Both the position numbers and the translations under genes were made by a program. From assembly GCA_013178295.1 (NCBI GenBank), contig JABLWW010000004.1, forward strand, positions 124,001 through 188,000: a stretch of DNA of 64,000 nucleotides. The letters are read 5' to 3'. The notes under the pieces were generated by a model. That model was not told where the DNA came from. It was given only the letters and a program-made list of their open reading frames with translations, and did no database searches. Below are positions 44,219 to 52,494 of the stretch, piece after piece (within the stretch, counting starts at the first letter, position 1; each line of letters opens with the position of its first letter). The stretch is from Anaerolineae bacterium (GTDB taxonomy: Bacteria > Chloroflexota > Anaerolineae > Anaerolineales > Anaerolineaceae).

Positions 44219-45703
44219 ATGCGCATTCCCATAGACCATCAGAGTAACACAGCCATGTACAAACAAATCTCCGAATTTCTAAGGGAAAGCATTTACTCGG
44301 GCAGCCTTCAGGCAGGGACGCGCCTGCCAGCCACAAGGCAGCTGGCGCGCGATCTTGGGGTGAACCGTATCACCATCGCAAACGCATACGCAGAACTGCA
44401 AGCCGACGGACTCATCTACAGCCAGCAAGGCAGTGGAACGTATGTGGCAACACCGCCTGCCCTGCCACCTTGCGCAAAAAAAGAGGAAAACAACGACCAC
44501 CTGCCTCCCTGGCAACAACAGCTGCAGGAGCAACCCTGGATGCCCTCTACAAGATTCCTGGAAGCCCTTTCACAAAAGTATGCGCGCCCGGGAATCATAT
44601 CGTTCGAAGGCGCCACCGGAGACAGCAGGTTATTCTCGATTGATGACTTCCGCAAAGTCATTCAATCCATTCTGCGGCGGGATAGAGAGGAAGCGCTGGA
44701 CTACGGCGAACGCGCCGGGTACTCTTCCCTGCGGCGCACCATCGCCCAAATTCTTACCACACAGGGCATCGCCGCCCGACCTGAAGAAGTGTTAATTGCC
44801 TCTGGGTCGCAACAGGCGCTGGCACTGGTGATTCAGGCGCTACTCCACCCCGGAGATACCATTCTGGTAGAATGTCCCACGTACGCCGGGGCGTTAGACT
44901 TGTTTAGAGCGTATGGTCTTAACATCACAGGTGTTCCGCTGGATGAAAAAGGGATGTGTGTGGAAAAAGCAGAAGAAATTATCCAGCGTGAACAACCGCG
45001 CTTAATCTACACCATCCCCAATTTCCAGAACCCGACCGGTGTCTGTCTGAGCGGCTACCGGCGTCGGCAGTTGATTGCCTTGGCATGTAACCACAACATC
45101 CCCATCCTGGAAGACGATTTTGTCGGTGACCTGCGCTACGAGGGCTATATCCAACCGGCGCTCAAGGCGCTCGACCCGGGCGGGTGGGTCATCTACGTTA
45201 GCACATTTTCGAAAATGCTGATGCCGGGTTTAAGAGTAGGCTTTCTTGTTGCACAGGGACCCATTTACGAACGTTTGCTCTCCTACAAACGTGTCAGCGA
45301 TCTGGCCACCTCAAATCTGGTGCAGCGCGCGCTGGATGCTTATATCACAGTAGGGCGTTACCAGGCGCATCTGCGCCGCTCATGCCAATCCTACCGCCGC
45401 CGCTGTCAGGCAATGATTAACGCCATCGAGCATCATCTTCCTTCTGGAGTACGTTTCATTCCTCCAAAAGGTGGTATCTTTGCCTGGCTGCAACTGCCGC
45501 ACAACCTGGACACGCTCAAGCTATACCCTATGGCTTGCGAAGAGGGAGTCGCTTATACCCCCGGTTTTGTCTTTTGCTGTGATAGCTCTGGAAAAGACTG
45601 TCTCCGTTTGAACTTTGCCGCGCAGCCGCCAGAAATGATCGAGGAAGGCATCAAAAGACTGGGGAAAACACTGCAGCGCGCCATAAAGACGTATGCCATT
45701 TGA
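44219..45703 (+). CDS. pdxR: MocR-family transcription factor, PdxR-like
   Basis: 494 residues. Residues 1-75 are a GntR winged helix (MYKQISEFLRESIYSGSLQAGTRLPATRQLARDLGVNRITI). After a polar linker (80-105), residues 120-494 are a fold-type I aminotransferase with QNP (270-272), Asp300 and PLP lysine Lys332 in STFSKMLMPGLRVGF. In PdxR members PLP binding controls pdxST. ATG 44219 has GAGG about 7 bases upstream; the TTG at 44195 lies inside the predicted operator region. The name is inferred from the shared dyad with pdxST, not from the protein alone; other MocR members control unrelated genes. Confidence 0.82.
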   Translation: MRIPIDHQSNTAMYKQISEFLRESIYSGSLQAGTRLPATRQLARDLGVNRITIANAYAELQADGLIYSQQGSGTYVATPPALPPCAKKEENNDHLPPWQQQLQEQPWMPSTRFLEALSQKYARPGIISFEGATGDSRLFSIDDFRKVIQSILRRDREEALDYGERAGYSSLRRTIAQILTTQGIAARPEEVLIASGSQQALALVIQALLHPGDTILVECPTYAGALDLFRAYGLNITGVPLDEKGMCVEKAEEIIQREQPRLIYTIPNFQNPTGVCLSGYRRRQLIALACNHNIPILEDDFVGDLRYEGYIQPALKALDPGGWVIYVSTFSKMLMPGLRVGFLVAQGPIYERLLSYKRVSDLATSNLVQRALDAYITVGRYQAHLRRSCQSYRRRCQAMINAIEHHLPSGVRFIPPKGGIFAWLQLPHNLDTLKLYPMACEEGVAYTPGFVFCCDSSGKDCLRLNFAAQPPEMIEEGIKRLGKTLQRAIKTYAI

Positions 45704-45746
45704 GCACTGTGTTTCTGTCCAGCGTACCAGGTAACACAGCAACCCT

Positions 45747-46214
45747 TCAACGGACAAAATACAGGATCAGCGCAAGCAAAAGCAAAGCAATCCCAATAAA
45801 CACCCAGATAGGAACATGCCTTTGCGTATTTTGAACCGGGTGGCTTCTTTGCGGCTCGGCAGGCAATTCGTCCCCAGAGGATAGGTCTTCCAGTGTTTCA
45901 GGCGGAAACGCAGGCAACTGGTCAACCTGCACTTCGCCGGGGCGGTCAGGTAGGCGAATATCAGGCTGACTGGGTATGGGCGTGCCTGCCCAGCGTACGG
46001 GTTGCTGCTTTTCAGAAGGGTCATCTTGGTACCACTTTCCCCCTTCATAACGGTACCACTTACCGCTGGCAACCCCTTGCTGCCAGACATAACCATGACG
46101 ATCTCTCACCATCAATGCATTCGCCAGTTTCTCAAACTCACTGGAAATCATTTGCCCAGCCTGATAGCGGGCTTTCAGGCGCAAGTATTCGCGTTCAGCC
46201 TGCAAAAAGTCCAT
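45747..46214 (-). CDS. C-terminally anchored membrane protein of unknown function
   Basis: 155 residues. Residues 1-40 form a helical segment (YLRLKARYQAGQMISSEFEKLANALMVRD) with a SHOCT-like look. Residues 40-68 are Trp/Tyr-rich (YVWQQGVASGKWYRYEGGKWYQDD), reminiscent of small all-beta repeats. A Pro/Glu-rich spacer of 60 residues leads to one C-terminal membrane helix (WVFIGIALLLLALILYFV). Without a signal peptide, the N-terminal part should face the cytosol (tail anchor). I do not recognise the function. It converges with the MocR gene. Confidence 0.65.
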   Translation of the reverse strand: MDFLQAEREYLRLKARYQAGQMISSEFEKLANALMVRDRHGYVWQQGVASGKWYRYEGGKWYQDDPSEKQQPVRWAGTPIPSQPDIRLPDRPGEVQVDQLPAFPPETLEDLSSGDELPAEPQRSHPVQNTQRHVPIWVFIGIALLLLALILYFVR

Positions 46215-46335
46215 GCCGCTTATTCTCCCATTTCACAATTCATACGCAGTATAACTGGAGTTGAGCAGACTGGCAAGCCATTGTTTGCTGATGTAAAATA
46301 CGCACAATAAACCACTTTTTTGAGAGACATGAAAT

Positions 46336-46755
46336 ATGCCTGTGAAAACATATCACCTCAGTTTTTCTACGCGGGGCAATGCGGATATGCTGGATATTAC
46401 CCCGCAAGTTGCAAAGACAGTGAACGAATCAGGGCTGCAAGATGGCATTGTAACCATTTTCTGTCCTTCGTCAACCAGCGCCTTAACCACCATCGAGTAC
46501 GAACCCGGTTGTCTCAAAGACCTTCGGCGGCTATTTGATGAAATTCTTCCCGAAAGCAAAGACTATGCCCACAATGAACGCTGGGGAGACGGCAATGGGC
46601 ACAGCCATGCCCGCGCAGCGCTGCTCAAAGCCTCTCTGACCATTCCGTTTGCAGCCAAAACACTCACGCTGGGAACATGGCAGCAGATTATCTACGTAGA
46701 CTTCGACAACCGCAGCAGACAACGTCAGGTGGTTGTACAGGTTATGGGAGAATGA
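46336..46755 (+). CDS. yjbQ: YjbQ/UPF0047 family protein
   Basis: 139 residues, usual length. The family core shows as GIVTIFCPSSTSALTTIEYEPG, HNERWGDGNGHSHARAALL (His and Asp cluster) and LGTWQQIIYVDFDNRSRQRQVVVQVMG. Some members show weak thiamin-phosphate-synthase activity, but the cellular role is unsettled. ATG 46336 fits the family start. Confidence 0.92.
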   Translation: MPVKTYHLSFSTRGNADMLDITPQVAKTVNESGLQDGIVTIFCPSSTSALTTIEYEPGCLKDLRRLFDEILPESKDYAHNERWGDGNGHSHARAALLKASLTIPFAAKTLTLGTWQQIIYVDFDNRSRQRQVVVQVMGE

Positions 46756-46830
46756 TCCCCTGCAGATTTTCGCCCTTCAGCGCTGATTGGCTGTTAGAAT
46801 GATCTCATCTGGCTGAGGAAGGTGTACAGC

Positions 46831-47571
46831 CTACCCTTCCGGATTTTCATCCCAGGGATAAACTTCCGTCCCGCGCGCCGCTTCACGAATTGCTGGGTCG
46901 CTGGAATAGCAACCGCGCTGTTCTTCGGGGATAAGCTCGGCAATGTGACGCATGATGTCATTGCCAATTGCATCGAGCTGCGCGCGGTCATCACGATTGC
47001 GCACAGACAGCTTGAAGGGGCCAAAAAGCTTGCCAATGCGAATGACTGCATGAGGGCGCTTGCCAGCGCGCAGACGCTTAAAGAAATCCGCAAAGCCATC
47101 GAGACCAACAGGCAAGATGGGCGCTCCGCTGCGCACTGCAAGAAACGCTGCACCAGGACGAGCTGGACGCAACACAGTCGCCCAGCTTCCGCCTTCCGGG
47201 AATATTGCCAGTGCGCCATTCTGTGCCAACACCGCCTGGGCAGCCGTCAGTGCCTCGCGCGAGACCGAGCCGCGATATACCGGGTACGTTTTCCAGATAT
47301 TGCGAATCCAGCTCAGCGCGCCCGGAGCGTTGGGCGTTGCTGCCCCGCCCAAAAACTCAGGCTGCATGGGCATCACATCAATAACCGCCAGTGGATCCAG
47401 AAAGCTAAAATGGTTGGCGACAATAATTGCGGGCCCGTGTGCAGGGATATTCTCCCGCCCAAATATATCCACATCACCCAGTACACCAAAAGCCGCATGG
47501 ATCAACGTCTTAAGAATACGCCGAATCACGCGCCGACGCGGGTAAGGGTAGCGATTTTTGACAGCATCCAT
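46831..47571 (-). CDS. plsC: 1-acyl-sn-glycerol-3-phosphate acyltransferase family
   Basis: 246 residues. Acyltransferase block I appears as NHFSFLDPLAV (His and Asp with four residues between) and block III as FPEGGSWA. The N-terminal third is basic and amphipathic. It should transfer acyl groups to lysophosphatidate or a related acceptor at the membrane. It starts two bases after the stop of the transporter gene, so the pair is co-transcribed. Acceptor specificity is not readable. Confidence 0.87.
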   Translation of the reverse strand: MDAVKNRYPYPRRRVIRRILKTLIHAAFGVLGDVDIFGRENIPAHGPAIIVANHFSFLDPLAVIDVMPMQPEFLGGAATPNAPGALSWIRNIWKTYPVYRGSVSREALTAAQAVLAQNGALAIFPEGGSWATVLRPARPGAAFLAVRSGAPILPVGLDGFADFFKRLRAGKRPHAVIRIGKLFGPFKLSVRNRDDRAQLDAIGNDIMRHIAELIPEEQRGCYSSDPAIREAARGTEVYPWDENPEG

Positions 47572-47573
47572 TC

Positions 47574-48950
47574 TTAATCGGCAATTTCTCTCACTGGTTC
47601 AAAGTATGTCTTCTTAATCGCCATCAACAGCCCCAATCCGACCAGCAGAAAGACAGCAATGGAAGCAATCGCCACCCGCTGTCCGCTTTGCTCAGCCAGC
47701 TTGGCTGGGTATCCCATTTCATGGAACCAGTAGGCTGCATTTGCCGCCAGCCAGCCATACACGGTAGGGCCAATGAAAGATGACGTGCGCCCAGCCACCG
47801 CAAACATCCCATAGAACTCGGCTGATTTGCCTTCGGGGCACATCAAACCTACTGCCGTGCGGCTGACTGACTGAACCCCAGTCAGGGCAAAACCTGCCAG
47901 CGCCGCCAAAATATAGAAAAGCACAACCGATTGGGCAAAAATTTGCACAATAACAATCGCAATGAGCATGAGCAGAGAAATCACCAGCGCATTTTTGCTG
48001 TTGAGGCGATCAGAAACCAGCCCGAACAGATACGCCCCCCCAACACTGGTAACCTGCACGATCAGCATGACAATGATCAGCTGTTGCTGCGTCAACCCAA
48101 ACAACACCGCGCCAATGATGGCAGCAAAATCCAACAGCATGATGATCCCATCATTGTAGATCAAAAATGCAATGATGAAGCGGACGAAAGGTTTAAACTG
48201 TTTGACTGATGTAAAGGTATAGCGCAAGCGCTGAGAAGCAACGGTAAGATGATTTTGACCGGGCGGCAGAGGCTGAGGAACAGCTTTCTCTTTGACCAAC
48301 AGGAAAAGTGGCAAAGCTGACAAAGCAAAAAAGGCAGCCGTTACCACCATTGAAAGCCGAACAATGAACTCCCCCTTAAAAGTCAAAATTAACGCCAGAA
48401 CAATCAGCAGGGAAACAAACCCACCCGCCGAACCAATTGCCCAGCCATTCCCAGAAACTTTACTCATCTCGTCCGGCGCAGCGATCTCCGGCAGAAGCGC
48501 ATCATAGAAGACCTGCGCGGCGCGGTAACCGATCTCCGCCAGGATGAAGAATAACATGCCTGTAACGATATCCCCCTTCTGGACAAAAAAGAGCATACCG
48601 GTGAACGCAATGGACAGCGCAGTGAAGAAAAACAAGAAGCGCTTTTTGGCACCCGCAAAATCGGCAATGGCGCCCAGAATAGGAGAAGAAATGGCAACCA
48701 CCAGCATGGCGATGCCCACGGATAGACCCCACAGCCATGAACCTCTCGGTCCTCCTACCACAGTGCCCTGAAAATATGCGGAATAGACCGCCAGCAGGAC
48801 AACCGAAGCATACGCTGAGTTGCCAAAATCATAGAGATACCAGGCAATACGGGCTTGTTTTGCCTGCCGCTCTTCCAAGGGAGTTAATTTACGCTTTCGC
48901 AACACAACGGGCGCCTGGATTTGTGGTTTACCAGCTTCGAGAGAAGTCAT
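47574..48950 (-). CDS. MFS transporter, UMF1/Atg22-like
   Basis: 458 residues with about 12 membrane helices. The start ARIAWYLYDFGNSAYASVVLLAVYSAYFQ carries the YDFGNSAY signature of the UMF1 (vacuole effluxer Atg22-like) family. The later GVQSVSRTAVGLMCPEGKSAEFYGMF matches MFS loop motifs. Yeast Atg22 exports amino acids; bacterial substrates are mostly unknown. It precedes plsC by two bases. Confidence 0.85.
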   Translation of the reverse strand: MTSLEAGKPQIQAPVVLRKRKLTPLEERQAKQARIAWYLYDFGNSAYASVVLLAVYSAYFQGTVVGGPRGSWLWGLSVGIAMLVVAISSPILGAIADFAGAKKRFLFFFTALSIAFTGMLFFVQKGDIVTGMLFFILAEIGYRAAQVFYDALLPEIAAPDEMSKVSGNGWAIGSAGGFVSLLIVLALILTFKGEFIVRLSMVVTAAFFALSALPLFLLVKEKAVPQPLPPGQNHLTVASQRLRYTFTSVKQFKPFVRFIIAFLIYNDGIIMLLDFAAIIGAVLFGLTQQQLIIVMLIVQVTSVGGAYLFGLVSDRLNSKNALVISLLMLIAIVIVQIFAQSVVLFYILAALAGFALTGVQSVSRTAVGLMCPEGKSAEFYGMFAVAGRTSSFIGPTVYGWLAANAAYWFHEMGYPAKLAEQSGQRVAIASIAVFLLVGLGLLMAIKKTYFEPVREIAD

Positions 48951-49034
48951 AATCTATTTGCCTTTCATTCAGAGGGTTTAGGGGAGACACAATAACCGCG
49001 CTTTAAAACACCAGTTATGAGATTTAGATACGCA

Positions 49035-50714
49035 TTATTTTGACCGCAGAATGCTCCACATCAACCATGCGCCAAAGACCAACGACGAGACAAAAGCCAG
49101 ACCAAACAACCAGTCCCCCAGACGCTGCCACTCTTGCGGATGATACACCACAGTTACCATTCCCAGCGCGACAATGGTGCCCGCCAAAACTACCGAGAGC
49201 GCCAGTCGATTGGTCATGTGCTGCATCTGCGACATTAACTTTGCAAAACGGTCAACATTCAAATTAAACTCAATCTGCCCGCGCTCAAGCTGTTCCAGCA
49301 AACGCGTGATGCGGTGAGGCAATTCTATTCCCAGCTCAAAGCCGTCTATGGCCGCTTGTTTTAACCTCGGCAAAACTTCGGTAGGAGATTGCTGCATCAT
49401 CCACGAACGGCGCACATACGGGGCCGCCAGCGCGCTGATGCGCAAGCCCGGGTGCAGGGTCATCCCTGTGCCCTCACTGATGGCAATCGCCCGCACCAGT
49501 GCCACCAGTTCGCTGGGGAGCTGCAAACGATAGCGCAACGCCAGCCCCATCATCTCTTTTGCCAAACGGGAAGCCGTCAACTCTTTCAACGCCCCAGCAG
49601 AAAACAAATCCAGAAAGCGCCCCATCTCACGTACAAAAACTCTTCTCCGCATTCCATCGGTGAAAATACCAGACGCCAGCAGTTCATCCACCATACGGTC
49701 AGGGTCTTGCCGCTGAATCGCCTGGGCGATGCCCAGCAATGACCGCTTCATCTGGTTGCTCAACCTGCCAACCATGCCAAAATCCATCACCGCAAGGGAG
49801 CCATCGGGTTGAACGAAAAAATTACCGGCGTGCGGGTCAGCATGATACAGCCCAAACTCAAACAACTGGCGCAGGGCAAAATGCAGGAGATTCTCAGCAA
49901 CCGTTACCCGACTGATTCCCGCACGGTCAAGCGCATCCACGTCATTGATTTTAATTCCGCTGACACGTTCCAAAGTCAGCACACGGCTGGTGCAAAATTC
50001 CCAATACACTTTAGGAACATATATCCTATCATCATCAGCAAAATACTCTCTAAACAGATGAACATTTTGCGCCTCGCGAAAATAATCCAGCTCGCTCAGC
50101 AATGTGGCAGAGAACTCCTCTGCCAGCATCCGCAGATCATATAATTTGCCCAATGCTGTGTTCAATGATACCCAATCCACCATATCCATAAGGATTTCAA
50201 GGTCTTGCCGTATACCCTCTTCCACGCCAGGGCGTATTACCTTGATAACCACCTCTTGTCCATCATCCCGCAACCTGGCAGCATATACCTGACCAATCGA
50301 AGCAGAAGCTATCGGTTGGGTGTCAAATAAATCAAAAATACGATCAAGCGGCTCACCTAGTTCATTTTCCAAAACTTTACGAACATCTTCAAATGGACAG
50401 GGCGGGACATCATCCAGCAACCGCGATAGCTCATCAGTATATTCCGGGGGTAAAAGGTCAGAGCGCGCGCTTAACGCTTGCCCCATCTTAATAAACGTGG
50501 GGCCCAATTCATTGAGCGCCAAACGCAGCTGGCGGGCATATTTGGAAGATACGGGCTGTCGCCCAAGGGTGTTATCTGCCTCCCCCTTACGGAGATTGCT
50601 TTCCAGACGGGTAAAGAAAAAGAGCAACCCGCGCTTTGCCAAAACAGCAAGGATTTGTCGCGTCCGGGCAAGGAACGGGCGGCGCATAAGCCAGAAAATG
50701 GAATGGGGCGCCAT
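49035..50714 (-). CDS. ABC1/UbiB-family atypical kinase
   Basis: 559 residues. KMGQALSARSDLLPP is the KxGQ motif, VVIKVIRPGVEEGI contains the ATP-binding lysine, and FGLYHADPHAGNFF ... AVMDFGMVGRL give the catalytic Asp and the metal-binding DFG. The last 60 residues hold two membrane helices. Homologues support quinone biosynthesis or lipid handling, probably by ATPase activity, which fits a cell with complex I. The first 30 residues are basic. Gene is alone on this strand, divergent from the HD-GYP gene. Confidence 0.9.
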   Translation of the reverse strand: MAPHSIFWLMRRPFLARTRQILAVLAKRGLLFFFTRLESNLRKGEADNTLGRQPVSSKYARQLRLALNELGPTFIKMGQALSARSDLLPPEYTDELSRLLDDVPPCPFEDVRKVLENELGEPLDRIFDLFDTQPIASASIGQVYAARLRDDGQEVVIKVIRPGVEEGIRQDLEILMDMVDWVSLNTALGKLYDLRMLAEEFSATLLSELDYFREAQNVHLFREYFADDDRIYVPKVYWEFCTSRVLTLERVSGIKINDVDALDRAGISRVTVAENLLHFALRQLFEFGLYHADPHAGNFFVQPDGSLAVMDFGMVGRLSNQMKRSLLGIAQAIQRQDPDRMVDELLASGIFTDGMRRRVFVREMGRFLDLFSAGALKELTASRLAKEMMGLALRYRLQLPSELVALVRAIAISEGTGMTLHPGLRISALAAPYVRRSWMMQQSPTEVLPRLKQAAIDGFELGIELPHRITRLLEQLERGQIEFNLNVDRFAKLMSQMQHMTNRLALSVVLAGTIVALGMVTVVYHPQEWQRLGDWLFGLAFVSSLVFGAWLMWSILRSK

Positions 50715-50814
50715 GTTTTGATTTTACCACCCTGCCAGATTATACATCCGTAAAAAAAGGGGCGAGTTTATTGTAGACGATTCGCAAGATTTGGGGGATA
50801 ATAAAGCAAAGCGC

Positions 50815-52479
50815 ATGAAACAAAATATCAGATACAATCCCATCAAGCTGATACAGGCATTGGCGCTTGTTCTGCTTTTAACGTCCTGCTCTTCACCCAA
50901 TCTAGAAAAGGGCAGGGCTGATCCCACTGTGCTTGTTGCGCTTGTACTGATTTTTGTCCTGCTGGCTTTGGTGATATACCTGGTCATAACGCTAAGAAGC
51001 ATCAGGAAGAAAGCTTTAGACTTCGAGGAACGCTACCGCCGACTTCTTGATGACGCTACGCTAGGTATTTTCCAGGCAACCCTGGACGGGAAAAATGTCA
51101 TGGTTAACCCCGCACATGCCCACATGTTTGGCTATGAAGGCCCAGAAGAACTTCTCTCGCTCATCAATAACGTGGGTACGCAACTGTATGTACACCCCGA
51201 ACGGAGACAGGAAATCGTCGCTTGTCTGCTGGAAACAGGTAAGGCAGCAACCGAAAATCTATACCGACGTAAAGACGGCTCGACCTTTCCCGGCTACTTG
51301 CATGCCTGGCTGGTCAGGGATAAGGCTGGAAACCCACAGTACATTGAAGGTTTTGTAGAGGATATCACTGAACGCAAACAGACTGAAGAGCGCCTCAAAC
51401 ACCAGGTGCAGCGCCTGGAAGTTTTACGCCAGGTGGATAATGCTATCACATCAAGCACTGACCTGGAAGCCGTATTACGGGTTGTGTTGAAGCACATCCG
51501 CAGTCAGCTTGGCGTAGATGCTGCCGACATCCTGGTGCTTGACCCAAAATCTCAAAGGCTTGAATGTGCAGCGTATGCTGGTTTTAAAACAAACAAAATT
51601 GCCGCCACCAGTCTCAGACTTGGGGAAGGTTATGCGGGCACAGCCGCCAGCGAGCGGCGCATGATACGCGCTTCCAAGATAGGAACACAGACCGACCATC
51701 TGCTTGCCTCACCGATGCTTGGGGAAGAGGAATTTGTCTTATATTACGGCGTCCCATTGCTAATGAAAAACCAGGTCAATGGGGTACTGGAAGTATTCAG
51801 CCGTACCATGTTAAACACCGATGCTGATTGGGAGAACTTTTTGCAAATCCTGGCGGGGCAGGCTGCCATTGCGGTAGAAAATGCCTCTCTATACGAAAAT
51901 CTTAAGGCAGCTAACAGCAAACTGTTATTCGCTTACGATGAAACGATTGAAGCCTGGGCGCGCGCCCTCGAAATTCACGATAAAGAAACCAAAGATCACA
52001 GCCAGCGGGTAACCGAAAACACCCTGGTCATGGCAATTGCGCTGGGCATCAAAGACGGAGAAGAACTGGTACAGGCATATCGCGGAGCATTGCTGCATGA
52101 TATCGGCAAAATGGGCATCCCCGATACAATCCTCAACAAGCCCGGACCACTGACCAAAGAAGAATGGGAAGTGATGAAACAGCATCCCAACTACGCTTAT
52201 GAGCTGCTTTCGCCTATCGAGTTTCTGCAAAAAGCTTTGGACATTCCCTATTGCCATCACGAAAAGTGGGACGGAACAGGTTACCAGCGTGGGTTAAAAG
52301 GTGAAGAAATTCCGCTGACGGCGAGGATTTTTGCCGTTATTGACGTATGGGATGCCCTGCTGGCAGACCGCCCTTACCGCCCAGCATGGACGGAGGAACA
52401 GGCACGGCAATATCTGCGCGAACAGGCGGGCAAACACTTTGACCCGCGCGTGGTGGAGGTCTTTCTGCAGCGATTCTGA
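50815..52479 (+). CDS. Membrane-anchored PAS-GAF-HD-GYP protein
   Basis: 554 residues from ATG 50815 (an in-frame TTG at 50791 is less likely). A signal-like helix ends in LLTSC (candidate lipidated Cys25), then a membrane helix (about 40-60). A PAS domain (70-190) with YRRKDGSTFPGYLHAW, a GAF domain (205-365) and an HD-GYP domain (380-554) follow. HD (428-429) in LLHDIGKMGIP and HHEKWDGTGYQRGL show the phosphodiesterase site; GYP is GYQ here. The family degrades cyclic di-GMP or senses it. Both a lipobox and a membrane span are present, which would be unusual together. Confidence 0.87.
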   Translation: MKQNIRYNPIKLIQALALVLLLTSCSSPNLEKGRADPTVLVALVLIFVLLALVIYLVITLRSIRKKALDFEERYRRLLDDATLGIFQATLDGKNVMVNPAHAHMFGYEGPEELLSLINNVGTQLYVHPERRQEIVACLLETGKAATENLYRRKDGSTFPGYLHAWLVRDKAGNPQYIEGFVEDITERKQTEERLKHQVQRLEVLRQVDNAITSSTDLEAVLRVVLKHIRSQLGVDAADILVLDPKSQRLECAAYAGFKTNKIAATSLRLGEGYAGTAASERRMIRASKIGTQTDHLLASPMLGEEEFVLYYGVPLLMKNQVNGVLEVFSRTMLNTDADWENFLQILAGQAAIAVENASLYENLKAANSKLLFAYDETIEAWARALEIHDKETKDHSQRVTENTLVMAIALGIKDGEELVQAYRGALLHDIGKMGIPDTILNKPGPLTKEEWEVMKQHPNYAYELLSPIEFLQKALDIPYCHHEKWDGTGYQRGLKGEEIPLTARIFAVIDVWDALLADRPYRPAWTEEQARQYLREQAGKHFDPRVVEVFLQRF

Positions 52480-52494
52480 ATTATCGCAGATGGA

